DNA of 64,000 nucleotides from Kangiella sediminilitoris (GTDB lineage: Bacteria; Pseudomonadota; Gammaproteobacteria; Enterobacterales; Kangiellaceae), in the NCBI RefSeq assembly GCF_001708405.1, contig NZ_CP012418.1, positions 1,888,501 to 1,952,500 on the forward strand. The letters run 5' to 3'. Both the position numbers and the translations under genes were made by a program. Positions 45,159 to 54,971 of the stretch are shown in pieces. Position 1 is the first letter of the stretch. Every line of letters begins with the position of its first letter. Under the pieces are notes generated by a model. The model did no database searches and was not told the DNA's origin. It saw only the letters and a program-made list of their open reading frames with translations.

Positions 45159-46016
45159 TTAATTATCTTTCTGCTCCAGCGCCCACTGATATAACTCCTT
45201 CTTTTTTGTACCAGTAATCTGCGCTGCGAGCTTGGCAGCTTTATTAGGCGGTAATTCGCTCAATAAACTACCCATTACGTTTTTGGCTTCTACACTCAAG
45301 CCCTTTTCACTTGGAGTATTACCACTGATGATTAACACGAACTCACCTTTCTGCTGATTTGAGTCGGCTAGCATCATCTCTATTACCTTAGACGTCTCAG
45401 AAGAGATAATTGTTTCAAAGTTTTTGGTTAATTCCCTTGCCACCGCTATAGTTCGATCACCGAGAACTTCCAGTAAATCCTTTAAGCTGTCCACAATACG
45501 GTGTGAGGATTCATAAAATACCAGAGTTTCGCTATGTTCAGCCAACTCACTATACCGGGCTTTTCTGGCGCTCGATTTCGCAGGTAGAAATCCCCAAAAA
45601 CTAAAACTATCGGTAGCTAAACCCGCCACTGACAAAGCAGTAACAATAGCACTGGGACCTGGTATTGGACTGACCTTATACCCTTTATCTCTTAACTCCC
45701 TCACTAACTTAAAACCGGGGTCGCTTATCAATGGCGTACCCGCATCAGAGATCAAAGCAATTGAGTCTCCCGACTCCAGGCGATCCATGATCTGCTGAAT
45801 ACGCGACTGTTCATTATGTTCATGCAAAGACATCATTGGGGTCTTAATCGCATAATGTTCCATCAGACGTTGACTATGCCGAGTATCTTCAGCACAGATT
45901 AAGTTAACCTGCTGTAAAGTAGTCACCGCACGGTACGACATATCGTCAATATTACCGATTGGCGTAGCAACCACGTAAAGAATACCGGATGCTTCGTTAA
46001 CCTGATGACTTTTCAT
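45159..46016 (-). CDS. rsmI: 16S rRNA 2'-O-ribose C1402 methyltransferase
   Basis: RsmI methylates the ribose of C1402, the same nucleotide that RsmH modifies on the base. The ATG at 46016 is preferred for its AAGGA ribosome site. The 285-aa protein has the tetrapyrrole-methylase-fold motifs LYVVATPIGN, CAEDTRHSQRLM, ISDAGTPLISDPGF, PGPSAIVTALS and FWGFLPAK. It is divergent from lpoA, the conserved rsmI/lpoA arrangement. Confidence 0.96.
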   Translation of the reverse strand: MKSHQVNEASGILYVVATPIGNIDDMSYRAVTTLQQVNLICAEDTRHSQRLMEHYAIKTPMMSLHEHNEQSRIQQIMDRLESGDSIALISDAGTPLISDPGFKLVRELRDKGYKVSPIPGPSAIVTALSVAGLATDSFSFWGFLPAKSSARKARYSELAEHSETLVFYESSHRIVDSLKDLLEVLGDRTIAVARELTKNFETIISSETSKVIEMMLADSNQQKGEFVLIISGNTPSEKGLSVEAKNVMGSLLSELPPNKAAKLAAQITGTKKKELYQWALEQKDN

Positions 46017-46118
46017 GGAATTTTCCTTGTAAGAATCTTTCAAATCTGCGACTGGTTCTTTGCTATGTCGACACCTAAAGCTTAGAATACGCTCTAATAA
46101 AGTCTTGAGAATGAGATT

Positions 46119-47945
46119 ATGACAAAAAAGTCTTTTAACAAGAACCTATTATTAGCATTAAGTGGTTTTTTACTGACAGCTTGCGTTACCACTCAAACCG
46201 GTAGCTTGACCCAGGATCATGGTATTAGAGATCGGGTGGCTCAGCCGCCTGAGTATTACCTTAGTCAAGCTGAGCAGCTACAAGGCACAGCACAAGCTCC
46301 TTTTAAACTGAAAGCAGCCATTGCATATAAAGAGCGAGACTCAGAGGCCGAATCATACGCCGTTCTTCGAAGCTTTCAGCCAACCGAGTTACCACTTGAA
46401 GAAAGGGATGCTTATTACCTTCTATTTGGTGAAGTGGCTCTCAGTCAAGGAAAGCCTTTAGAAGCTATACGCTCTTTGCAATCCGTAAGTAATCCTCAAG
46501 ACCACAGCATTGGGTGGCAAGCACACTATGCTATCCAGCTGGCTGACAGTCTCGCCGCTAATAATCGTTTAGCCGACGCTGCAGTAGTCCGTCTTGAAGC
46601 CGATGACTTATTCAAAAATTTCAGAGTTGCATCAGAGCAAAGAGAGCTCGCCTGGCAAGAGTTGCTCCTTTCGCCTATGGGAGCAATTGAAATAAAAAGG
46701 AACAGAGCGGCTGATCACAGCATTCTCGGCTGGCTTGACATGGCCATTATCTATAAACGTTACGCCCGAAGCGCGTCAAGCATGTCTGCTGCAATGGAGG
46801 AATGGTCAAACATTTACCCTGAGCATCCCGCTAAAAGTTACATTGATATGAGCCAGATTGGCTCCATTGACTTTGCTGTCACCAAACCAACCCGAGTCGG
46901 ACTTTTTGTCCCTATGAGCGGAAAACTCGCTCCAGTTGGTCACCTTATTCGTGATGGATTTATGGCAGGTTATTACCAACAGAGCAATATTGCTGAATCT
47001 GCAGAAATAGTTGTTTATGATACGCAGGGTATTGATATGCAAACCTTGTATCAAAAGGCTTTCGAAGATGGCGTGGACTTTATTGTAGGCCCATTATTAA
47101 AGTCCAATATTGATGACTTGACGGCCCAGCCCAACCTTCCCATCCCAACTCTGGCTTTGAATAGGTTAGATTCAAATTACGTACCAAACAATTTTTTCCA
47201 ATTTGGTTTACCAGTTGAAGATGAGGCAAGACAGATTGCGCGTCATGCTATCCGAGAGGGACAGACACGCGCCTTTGTCATCAATGCAGACCAGGCTATT
47301 GGGAAGAGAGCCGTAGAGGCATTTACGAATGAGTTTGAGCAAATGGGTGGCTACGTGGTAAAGACTGCCAATATATCTCACAACCAAAATGTCAAAGCAG
47401 CTGTCATGTCTATGCTCGGTGCAGACCAAGCAGAAAAACGAGCCCAAGATCTACAGAACCTCCTCAATTTGCCAATAGAGGCGAGTGGCCAGGGTTCAGC
47501 CACTGCAGACTTTATTTTTATGGTATCAAAGGTCGATAAAGCACGAATTATTAAACCATATTTAAATTATTACTACGCTTACGACCTGCCTGTATATGCA
47601 ACATCAGCAGTTTACACCGGCAGCACTAACCCATCTCGTGACAATGATTTGGACGGAATATCATTTACTGATGCTCCCTGGATGCTAGGTAGCACAGAGG
47701 AAATACAAGACAGCCGTAGACGCATGAAACAGTTAGTTCCAAACTCAACCAACAGCTTGGCACGCTTTTTCGCTTTAGGCCATGACTCGTTCCTCATAAT
47801 CCCTGAGCTGGTTGAGTTTACTCAAAACCCCAACCATATGGTTTATGGATTAACAGGTTCTTTAACCATGGACGTTTACGGACGGTTCATCCGACAACTG
47901 TCTTGGGGATTATTTAGTGGCGGCGAAGTCTCCCCTCTTAATTAG
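46119..47945 (+). CDS. lpoA: Outer-membrane lipoprotein LpoA, activator of PBP1A
   Basis: LpoA spans the periplasm from the outer membrane and stimulates PBP1A transpeptidation. The 608 residues begin with a lipoprotein signal ending LLTAC (Cys22), followed by an N-terminal helical TPR-like domain (about 45-235) and a C-terminal domain of the type I periplasmic-binding fold (LppC family; TRVGLFVPMSGKLAPVG at about 260, IVGPLLKSNIDDL, PTLALNRLDS). Family length 570-680. First gene of a plus-strand group with yraN, diaA and dolP. Confidence 0.93.
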   Translation: MTKKSFNKNLLLALSGFLLTACVTTQTGSLTQDHGIRDRVAQPPEYYLSQAEQLQGTAQAPFKLKAAIAYKERDSEAESYAVLRSFQPTELPLEERDAYYLLFGEVALSQGKPLEAIRSLQSVSNPQDHSIGWQAHYAIQLADSLAANNRLADAAVVRLEADDLFKNFRVASEQRELAWQELLLSPMGAIEIKRNRAADHSILGWLDMAIIYKRYARSASSMSAAMEEWSNIYPEHPAKSYIDMSQIGSIDFAVTKPTRVGLFVPMSGKLAPVGHLIRDGFMAGYYQQSNIAESAEIVVYDTQGIDMQTLYQKAFEDGVDFIVGPLLKSNIDDLTAQPNLPIPTLALNRLDSNYVPNNFFQFGLPVEDEARQIARHAIREGQTRAFVINADQAIGKRAVEAFTNEFEQMGGYVVKTANISHNQNVKAAVMSMLGADQAEKRAQDLQNLLNLPIEASGQGSATADFIFMVSKVDKARIIKPYLNYYYAYDLPVYATSAVYTGSTNPSRDNDLDGISFTDAPWMLGSTEEIQDSRRRMKQLVPNSTNSLARFFALGHDSFLIIPELVEFTQNPNHMVYGLTGSLTMDVYGRFIRQLSWGLFSGGEVSPLN

Positions 47946-47997
47946 GCAGGAACTTTATCCTAGGAAAGGGTCAAAAAATATATAATCAAGGAAGATT

Positions 47998-48366
47998 ATG
48001 CTTTCGCGTCAAAAGGGCAAACAAGCAGAGCATTATGCAGAGCAATTGTTGAAAAAGAGTAAGTTAAAGTTATTAGAACGCAACTTCCACTCAAAACACG
48101 GTGAAATTGACCTGATAATGCAAAGCGAAAATACACTAGTATTTATAGAGGTAAGATATCGAGCCAACACACGGCACGGGAGCGGTGCCGAGACGGTAGA
48201 TTATCGAAAACAACAGAAGATTATCAAAACAGCACAGTTTTTTTTGCAACAGATGAAAAAATATCAGCATCTGAATTGTCGTTTTGATGTAGTTTCCGTA
48301 ACATTAGGGCACAAATCCCTGTCAGCCGATTGGTTTAAAGATGCTTTTCAACAATCAGGCTGGTAA
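47998..48366 (+). CDS. yraN: YraN family protein (UPF0102, endonuclease-like)
   Basis: A 122-aa protein with the restriction-endonuclease-like core of UPF0102: GKQAEHYAEQLL, the ERNFHSKHGEIDLIM strand pair with the Asp-Glu metal motif, and LVFIEVRYR (the ExK-like position is EVR). Function is not established; relatives are predicted nucleases. It lies between lpoA and diaA, as in E. coli and Pseudomonas. Confidence 0.92.
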   Translation: MLSRQKGKQAEHYAEQLLKKSKLKLLERNFHSKHGEIDLIMQSENTLVFIEVRYRANTRHGSGAETVDYRKQQKIIKTAQFFLQQMKKYQHLNCRFDVVSVTLGHKSLSADWFKDAFQQSGW

Positions 48367-48377
48367 AGAACAACTAG

Positions 48378-48971
<594 letters not shown>

Positions 48972-48976
48972 TTTTT

Positions 48977-49504
48977 ATGACATTCCAAAAACTTTTTCGT
49001 ATTACTCTTATTGCTATAGCTACGGTCACTGTTTTACCAGCCTGCACAACCTTTGGTACCATTGCCGAAGATAACAGCATTGAAAGCAGAGTCAGGACCC
49101 TTACAGATGCCATAGAAGCCAAGAACCAGCCAGCATTTATTGGAGTCGACAGTCATAATCTCTATGTATTAATTTATGGACAGGTTCCGACCCAGGCGGT
49201 TAAGAATACGGTAACCAACGAAGTACGTGACATTCCAGAAATCAGGAAAATTTTTAATGAACTTCGGGTCGCAGATCCTGAAAAAGTAAGCACTATGTCG
49301 GATAGCTGGATCACGACAAAAGTTAAATCCAGTCTTGCCGCTGAAAAGGGATTAGACTCAAAGCGAATTAACGTTGTAACAGAAGCTGGAGAAGTTTTTT
49401 TAATGGGGTTGGTTACTCGTGAAGAAGGCGATAAAGCCGCTTTGGTTGCGCGTAATATTTCAGGTGTGAAAAAGGTTATTAAGATTTTCGAGTATATAAA
49501 CTAA
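48977..49504 (+). CDS. dolP: Outer-membrane lipoprotein DolP (YraP), dual BON domain
   Basis: DolP supports outer-membrane integrity and BAM function at division sites. The 175-aa protein has a lipoprotein signal ending LPAC (Cys23) and two BON domains (about 36-105 and 114-175), each with the turn motif (YVLIYGQVPT; EVFLMGLVTREEGDKAA) and a terminal ISGVKKVIKIFEYI. It is 5 bp after diaA and followed by a strong terminator, closing the lpoA group. Confidence 0.93.
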   Translation: MTFQKLFRITLIAIATVTVLPACTTFGTIAEDNSIESRVRTLTDAIEAKNQPAFIGVDSHNLYVLIYGQVPTQAVKNTVTNEVRDIPEIRKIFNELRVADPEKVSTMSDSWITTKVKSSLAAEKGLDSKRINVVTEAGEVFLMGLVTREEGDKAALVARNISGVKKVIKIFEYIN

Positions 49505-49520
49505 GACTTAGTACTCATAA

Positions 49521-49547
49521 AAGCCCAGCACTTGCTGGGCTTTTTTT
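49521..49547 (+). terminator. Terminator of lpoA-yraN-diaA-dolP
   Basis: Stem AAGCCCAGCA / TGCTGGGCTT with a two-base loop followed by TTTTTTT, 16 bases past the dolP stop codon. Confidence 0.93.
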
Positions 49548-49688
49548 ATCCATATGAAACAAGCGGGAAGCCCATACTCGATATAAAATAATTAAAGGCT
49601 CATACCCTACCTGGCTTATGGGCATGACAGCAAAGGAAGAATGGCTGAAAAAGAAAATTTGTACTTACTGTATCTGCTAATCAGACAA

Positions 49689-50126
49689 CTACTTTACGAC
49701 TTTTAGATTTGGTCGTCCCTTAGGTGGCTTTGGTGGCTCATCATCAGGACCATCTCCATCATCATGATCGGTGGTCTGCTGAGGTTCCTCTGCAGGCTCG
49801 TCAGAATACATATTTGGTGAAAACATTATTCCCTGATCGTTTTCTCGAGCGTAAATGGCTACTATCGCGTTCATCGGGATATAAATGTTAAGTGATTTAC
49901 CAGAAAAGCGTGCACTAAAACTTAAGTAATTATGGTTAAGTTCAAAGTTTGCAACGGCTTCTGGAGCAATATTTAAAACAATTTTGCCATCATTTGCGAA
50001 CTGTTGCGGTACATCAACCTCTGGGTAGGAACAATCAACTAATACTTGTGGTGTCCAGCCATTATCGACCATCCACTCGTAGTATGCGATTAACAGGTAG
50101 GGCTGTAATGGCGTAGATTTCGCCAT
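49689..50126 (-). CDS. sspB: ClpXP adaptor SspB
   Basis: Delivers ssrA-tagged peptides and other substrates to ClpXP. The 145-aa protein has an SspB fold at the N-terminus (PYLLIAYYEWMVDNGWTP, INIAPEA-like strands, FSARFSGKS), then an acidic, proline-rich flexible linker (DHDDGDGPDDEPPKPPKG) and the ClpX-binding C-terminal peptide GRPNLKVVK. Its ATG overlaps the sspA stop (TAATG). Confidence 0.95.
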   Translation of the reverse strand: MAKSTPLQPYLLIAYYEWMVDNGWTPQVLVDCSYPEVDVPQQFANDGKIVLNIAPEAVANFELNHNYLSFSARFSGKSLNIYIPMNAIVAIYARENDQGIMFSPNMYSDEPAEEPQQTTDHDDGDGPDDEPPKPPKGRPNLKVVK

Positions 50127-50758
50127 TACATTAGACCCAATTTCATCTCGCGCTCTTCTTCAGTTAAGCTAACTTTAAAAGATTCACGCTCGAAAATGCG
50201 TTCCATATACTCATGGATAGCTTTACTACCTCGTCCGCTAATCTCGATACCAAGCTTATCCGCTCTCCATAGTAATGGAGCTATAACACAATCAACCAAC
50301 GAAAACTCCTCACTCATAAAGTAAGGGTTGCTTGCGAATACGGGTGATAATGCCAGGATACTTTCTTGAAGTTCTTTACGTGCTTTTTTCGCTTTTGCTT
50401 CCGTGCCATTAACGATAATCTCATACTGACTGTACCATTCTTTCTGAATGCGATGCATCATCAAACGGCTACGGCCACGAGTAACCGGGTATACCGGCAT
50501 TAACGGAGGGTGCGGAAAACGCTCGTCTAAATACTCCATGACAATACTTGCTTCATAAAGTACTAAGTCACGGTCAATCAATGTTGGAACCGATCCATAG
50601 GGATTCAAGTCCATTAAATCTTCCGGAACTTTATCTGAAGTCACTTCAACGACTTCATAGTTAACACCTTTTTCAGCTAATACGATACGTACCTGATGGC
50701 TGTACACATCATTACCCGAATAAAGTGTCATTACTGAACGCTTGGCAACTACGGCCAT
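50126..50758 (-). CDS. sspA: Stringent starvation protein A (GST fold)
   Basis: SspA binds RNA polymerase and affects the acid and starvation responses. The ATG at 50758 gives MAVVAKRSVMTLYSG, as in other SspA, with AGGAG 8 bases upstream; the longer open frame adds ten residues with no support. The 210-aa protein has the thioredoxin-like N-terminal domain (YSHQVRIVLAEKG, PYGSVPTLIDRDLVLYEA, IVMEYLDERFPHPPLMPVYPV) and a helical GST-C domain. It is co-transcribed with sspB and lies 56 bp after petC. Confidence 0.95.
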   Translation of the reverse strand: MAVVAKRSVMTLYSGNDVYSHQVRIVLAEKGVNYEVVEVTSDKVPEDLMDLNPYGSVPTLIDRDLVLYEASIVMEYLDERFPHPPLMPVYPVTRGRSRLMMHRIQKEWYSQYEIIVNGTEAKAKKARKELQESILALSPVFASNPYFMSEEFSLVDCVIAPLLWRADKLGIEISGRGSKAIHEYMERIFERESFKVSLTEEEREMKLGLM

Positions 50759-50814
50759 ACTCTTTCTCCTAAACAATTTGAGCCTCAAGTGACTTGAGGC
50801 TCATCAATACCAAT

Positions 50815-51705
50815 CTACTTCTTCTTAAGGTCTTTCCAGAACTCTTTCTTCAAGAAGTATGCCAACACCAATAGAATGAGAAGGAATAGCATAGTCCAAA
50901 GGCCTATACTCTTACTTTTCATTTTTACCGGGTTAGCGGTATACGCCATAAAAGCAACTAAGTCGCGAATTGCATGATCGTACTCTTCCGGAGTCATATC
51001 ACCTTCTTCAACGATGGTGAACATATTACCCTTACTAGAAATACGAGCGATATCCTGTTGTGCGTCTTGAATATCTTCTTCAATTTTCGCAACATCCGCT
51101 TCAGCACGAGCCACTGCTTCGGCCGAAGACTCTGGATTTTTGATTGTTGCTTTAAGTTCTTCCATGCGGGCTTTGCCCATGGAAATAACTTCTTCAGCAG
51201 CTAGCAATTCATCACTCTTGACCTGTAAGCCCTGTAAATCAGCTAACACGTGTGGCATACCAACACCAGGGAAAACCGTGTTGTTTACGCCATAAGGACG
51301 AGCTGGGTCAAGGTAGAATGCTCTCAGGTAATTGTATAACCAGTCGTTACCACGAACACGAGCTGCTAACGATAGGTCCAAAGGATTTACGCCAAAATAT
51401 TTTTTCTTGGCCAACTCAGGATCCATTGCCTTGTCCATAGTGTCACCAAGTTTGCCATCACCCAGGATTAGCTGAGAAGCTTCTTCTTCAGTTAAATCCA
51501 GGTCCTGGGCAATACGTGAATAACGCACGTATTGCATTGAGTGACAGCCCTGACAGTAGTTAACAAACAACTTTGCACCATTCTGCATAGATGCTTTATC
51601 AGTGTAGTTAACATTGGCTTTATCGTTTGGATACGTCGTGCCACCACCTGCAGCAAGCGCTACAGCGGGCAGCAGTAATAAAATAGCTGAAATTAACTTT
51701 TTCAT
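50815..51705 (-). CDS. petC: Cytochrome c1 subunit of the bc1 complex
   Basis: Haem c carrier of ubiquinol-cytochrome c reductase. The 296 residues begin with a signal peptide (MKKLISAILLLLPAVALA), carry the haem-binding CQGCH (51-55), conserved segments (LSLAARVRGNDWLYNYLR, NNTVFPGVGMPHVLADLQG), and end with a C-terminal membrane anchor (about 268-287). An extra helical stretch (about 164-226), rich in Ala, Glu and Lys, is inserted between the PHVLADLQG region and the MTPEEYD region, making the protein about 35-50 residues longer than typical relatives. Its ATG overlaps the petB stop. Confidence 0.94.
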   Translation of the reverse strand: MKKLISAILLLLPAVALAAGGGTTYPNDKANVNYTDKASMQNGAKLFVNYCQGCHSMQYVRYSRIAQDLDLTEEEASQLILGDGKLGDTMDKAMDPELAKKKYFGVNPLDLSLAARVRGNDWLYNYLRAFYLDPARPYGVNNTVFPGVGMPHVLADLQGLQVKSDELLAAEEVISMGKARMEELKATIKNPESSAEAVARAEADVAKIEEDIQDAQQDIARISSKGNMFTIVEEGDMTPEEYDHAIRDLVAFMAYTANPVKMKSKSIGLWTMLFLLILLVLAYFLKKEFWKDLKKK

Positions 51706-52913
51706 TTGTCTGTTACCCTCTCTGGTACTGGCTTAGTTTTCTCGAACTTAGGTAAGAACCAAAGAGCGAAGAAGAAGAAGAAGTAATAAATAGTACAAAT
51801 TCTTCCTAGCCATTTCGTGAATTCAGTTACTGGCACTACACCAAGAACACCTAGGATGATGAAAGAAATAACAAATACCGCTAGAAGTAGCTTGAATGAT
51901 AAACCACGGTAACGGATTGATTTTACTTTCTGACGATCAAGCCATGGTAATAAGAATAAGATCACAATAGCAGCGGCCATTACTAAGAAACCACCAAATG
52001 GATCCGGTACAGCTCGTAACATCGTATAGAACGGTGTGAAGTACCAGACAGGTGCAATGTGTGCCGGTGTCTTCAATGGGTTCGCAGGCTCAAAGTTTGG
52101 ACGCTCTAAGAAGTAACCGCCAAAGTCTGGTGCGAAGAATACGATAGAGAGGAATATCATCAAGAACACCACTACTCCCACAATATCTTTTACTGTGTAG
52201 TAAGGGTGGAAAGGAATTCCGTCTAACGGGATACCGTTCTCATCTTTATGCTCTTTAATATCAACGCCATCTGGGTTGTTAGAGCCCACTTTGTGAAGCG
52301 CAACGATGTGTAAGAACACCATAGCTACCAACGCTAATGGTACTGCTACAACATGTAGTGCAAAGAATCTGTTCAAAGTCGCTAACGACAATGTAAAGTC
52401 ACCACGAATCCACTCTACAAGGTCTCCACCTATCACTGGGATAGTACTGAACAGGTTAACAATTACCTGTGCACCCCAGAATGACATCTGACCCCATGGT
52501 AACAAATAGCCCATGAAAGCTTCAGCCATCAGTAGCACGAAGATAATCATACCGAAGATCCACACTAGCTCACGCGGCTTCTTATAAGAACCATAGATAA
52601 TGCCACGGAACATATGAAGATAAACCACAACGAAAAACGCTGATGCGCCTGTTGAGTGTAAATAGCGGATAATCCAGCCCATATCAACATCACGCATGAT
52701 GTATTCTACGGAAGCAAAAGGTTCGCTTGGGCTATAGAACATAGTTAGCCAGATACCAGTTAACAACTGGTTAACCAAAACTAACAGTGCTAAAGAACCG
52801 AAGAAGTACCAAAAGTTAAAGTTCTTTGGTGCGTAGTATTCTGCCAGGTGCTCATTCCAAACTTTTGTCGCAGGGAAACGTGCGTCCAGCCATGTCATAA
52901 AGCTTTTAAACAT
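51702..52913 (-). CDS. petB: Cytochrome b subunit of the bc1 complex
   Basis: Membrane core with both haem b groups and the Qo/Qi sites. The 403-aa protein has the bis-histidine helices (RYLHSTGASAFFVVVYLHMFR and HVVAVPLALVAMVFLHI), the GYLLPWGQMSFWGA helix, the Qo motif PEWY-like variant APVWYFTPFYTMLR (residues near 290; PVWY in place of PEWY), and eight membrane segments. It starts in an overlap with the petA stop (TAATG). The PVWY reading at the Qo site is as seen in the sequence and worth noting, since PEWY or PDWY is more usual. Confidence 0.93.
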   Translation of the reverse strand: MFKSFMTWLDARFPATKVWNEHLAEYYAPKNFNFWYFFGSLALLVLVNQLLTGIWLTMFYSPSEPFASVEYIMRDVDMGWIIRYLHSTGASAFFVVVYLHMFRGIIYGSYKKPRELVWIFGMIIFVLLMAEAFMGYLLPWGQMSFWGAQVIVNLFSTIPVIGGDLVEWIRGDFTLSLATLNRFFALHVVAVPLALVAMVFLHIVALHKVGSNNPDGVDIKEHKDENGIPLDGIPFHPYYTVKDIVGVVVFLMIFLSIVFFAPDFGGYFLERPNFEPANPLKTPAHIAPVWYFTPFYTMLRAVPDPFGGFLVMAAAIVILFLLPWLDRQKVKSIRYRGLSFKLLLAVFVISFIILGVLGVVPVTEFTKWLGRICTIYYFFFFFALWFLPKFEKTKPVPERVTDK

Positions 52914-53500
52914 TAGGCACCTCCGTCTTCACCGACAATTATCACTTTAGATGATGTGTCGATTGTATAAGGTGGAATTTCCAAGTTGGCATTCGCTGGT
53001 ACACCTGCATAAACTCGACCAGCCAAGTCAAACTTAGAACCGTGACATGGGCAGTAGAAACCACCTAACCAATCACTTTCTAATGAACCCGGGTCTGCGA
53101 ATAATTTAGGTGAACAACCCAAGTGTGTACAGATACCGATCGCTACAAAAATCTCAGGATCGATAGAGCGGTGCTCATTCTTACAATAAGCCGGCTGCTG
53201 TTCTTTTTCAGATTCCGGATCCGCTACCATCTCTTCACTCTTAGAAATGCTGCTCAACATTTTTTTATCACGACGCAGAATCCACACTGGCTTACCACGC
53301 CACTCAACAGTAATCTGCTGACCAACTTCTAATTTGCTATATTCTTGCTCTACTGGAGCACCGGCTGACTGTGCTTTCGCACTCGGTGCCCAGGAACGTA
53401 CAAAAGGTACAGCCGCACCAATCACACCAACCGCGCCTACTGCTGAAGTAGCGCCGATCAGGAGATTTCTGCGTCCTTTGTTTACGCCCTGATTACTCAT
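52913..53500 (-). CDS. petA: Rieske iron-sulfur subunit of the bc1 complex
   Basis: Carries the 2Fe-2S cluster that accepts electrons at the Qo site. The ATG at 53500 is chosen for its GGGGAGA ribosome site and N-terminus; the frame is open ten codons further up. The 195-aa protein has a twin-arginine-like N-terminus (KGRRNLLIGATS) with one membrane helix, and both cluster motifs, CTHLGCS and CPCHGS. First gene of petABC, with a predicted promoter and a GntR/FadR-type operator upstream. Confidence 0.96.
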   Translation of the reverse strand: MSNQGVNKGRRNLLIGATSAVGAVGVIGAAVPFVRSWAPSAKAQSAGAPVEQEYSKLEVGQQITVEWRGKPVWILRRDKKMLSSISKSEEMVADPESEKEQQPAYCKNEHRSIDPEIFVAIGICTHLGCSPKLFADPGSLESDWLGGFYCPCHGSKFDLAGRVYAGVPANANLEIPPYTIDTSSKVIIVGEDGGA

Positions 53501-53630
53501 TCGAATAGTCTCCCCACGAAGAAAACCCACCCGTCAAAATAACAGGTGGGACTAAATCAATATTGATAATAAGCTGCCATAATCACTAGAGATATTACTT
53601 ACGGTCTCAGCGGCAGGTTACTGGGCGCAT

Positions 53631-53672
53631 ATCTTATAGGAAATGAGTGGTCATTACAATGTGGTCTGACCA
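53631..53672 (-). promoter_or_regulatory. Predicted petABC promoter with an adjoining GntR/FadR-type operator
   Basis: Minus strand: -35 TTGTAA (53654-53659), 17-bp spacer, -10 TAAGAT (53631-53636), leader about 120 nt. The perfect 11-bp palindrome TGGTCTGACCA (53662-53672) lies 2 bp upstream of the -35. The same TGGTCTGACC core occurs upstream of aceE. Confidence 0.55.
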
Positions 53673-53747
53673 GAAGAGCGGGACAAAGCTTTCAGGCTCA
53701 ACTTTCAAATTCCATAATAACTTCAAAAAGTTATCGGCTACACATAC

Positions 53748-53777
53748 AAAAACACCCGCCATGTAGGCGGGTGTTTT
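53748..53777 (-). terminator. Terminator of rplM-rpsI
   Basis: Stem AACACCCGCC / GGCGGGTGTT with a 5-nt loop and T-rich tail on the minus strand, 46 bp beyond the rpsI stop. A-rich flank on the other side makes it look bidirectional. Confidence 0.9.
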
Positions 53778-53822
53778 TTGGTTTGGTATATACCTTTTCG
53801 GGTATATCGTCCTGAAAATCTC

Positions 53823-54212
53823 TTAACGTTTAGAGAACTGAGGACGCTTACGTGCTTTGTGAAGACCAACTTTCTTACGCTCAACTGCACGTGCATCACG
53901 AGTAACATAACCCGCCTGACGTAGTGGCGCACGAAGTTCTTCATCATATTCCATCAATGCACGAGTGATACCGTGGCGGATTGCACCCGCTTGACCAGTA
54001 CCGCCGCCACCAGAAACGGTGACGTATACATCGAATTTTTCTAGAAGTTCTGTCAACTCTAGTGGTTGACGAACGACCATACGTGACGTCTCACGACCAA
54101 AGTATTGGTCTAAGCTCTTTTGGTTTACAGTGATGTCACCGTTACCAGGACGCAAGAATACGCGAGCTGTTGAGCTTTTACGACGACCTGTACCGTAGTA
54201 TTGTTCAGCCAT
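53823..54212 (-). CDS. rpsI: 30S ribosomal protein S9
   Basis: Small-subunit protein whose C-terminal tail reaches the P site. The 129 residues match S9 throughout: [19 protein letters not shown] at the N-terminus, [40 protein letters not shown], and the basic tail ending [11 protein letters not shown]. It is 11 bp after rplM, the universal rplM-rpsI pair. Confidence 0.98.
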   Translation of the reverse strand: MAEQYYGTGRRKSSTARVFLRPGNGDITVNQKSLDQYFGRETSRMVVRQPLELTELLEKFDVYVTVSGGGGTGQAGAIRHGITRALMEYDEELRAPLRQAGYVTRDARAVERKKVGLHKARKRPQFSKR

Positions 54213-54223
54213 GATTTCCTACC

Positions 54224-54652
54224 TTAAATATCTAATTCAATAGGTTGCTGAGCTTCATGCTTGTGCTCAGAGCCTGCGTAAACTTTCAATTTGCGGAACA
54301 TATCACGACCTAATGGATTCTTAGGCAACATACCTTTAACCGCTTTTTCAATAATCATCTCAGGCTTCTCAGCTTGAAGTTTATTGAAGTTAGTCTCTTT
54401 AATACCACCAGGGTAGCCAGAGTGACGGTAGTATTTCTTATCTTCCGCTTTGTTACCTGTAACAGTAACTTTCTCAGCGTTAATCACAACGATGTAATCA
54501 CCAGTGTCAACGTGAGGTGTATATTCAGCCTTGTGCTTGCCTTTCAAACGGCGAGCAACTTCAGTCGCTAGGCGACCTAATGTTTTGCCTGCTGCATCGA
54601 CGACATACCAGTCGCGCTTAACAGTTTCCGGCTTTGCATTAAATGTTTTCAT
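54224..54652 (-). CDS. rplM: 50S ribosomal protein L13
   Basis: Early-assembling large-subunit protein. The 142-aa protein has the L13 signatures [40 protein letters not shown] and [20 protein letters not shown]. First gene of the operon; L13 autoregulates the operon in E. coli through its leader, and an 85-nt leader with an AGCC-GAA-GGCT hairpin is present here, so the same control is plausible. Confidence 0.98.
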   Translation of the reverse strand: MKTFNAKPETVKRDWYVVDAAGKTLGRLATEVARRLKGKHKAEYTPHVDTGDYIVVINAEKVTVTGNKAEDKKYYRHSGYPGGIKETNFNKLQAEKPEMIIEKAVKGMLPKNPLGRDMFRKLKVYAGSEHKHEAQQPIELDI

Positions 54653-54743
54653 ATTCGTTAAGCTCCAAAAGCCATTTGCACCCGCGAATAGAGCCTTCGG
54701 CTACATAACTTAAGCCTTTAGCGACCCTAAAAAAAGAGCGCAA

Positions 54744-54772
54744 ATCATACAGAACCCGCCCCTATATTACAA
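54744..54772 (-). promoter_or_regulatory. Predicted rplM-rpsI promoter
   Basis: Minus strand: -35 TTGTAA, 17-bp spacer, -10 TATGAT (5 of 6), followed by GCGC near the start, as in growth-rate-regulated ribosomal promoters. The 319-bp gap between rplM and the HU-like gene holds this and otherwise no gene. Confidence 0.65.
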
Positions 54773-54971
54773 GTGGCAGGCCAAGGATTTACCAAATTTA
54801 TGTTTCGTCTTGGGCAAATTATCGATTTTTAAAACAAATCCTGTCAAAAAGACTTTATTTACGGGGCTTTTAACGCTATAAATAAAACTGCGTTGGGAGA
54901 GTCAATTTTGCATTGCTCGCCAAGACAAGAAGGTATTTTAACAGTCAAACAACCCAAGAGGCAAAGGAAAA

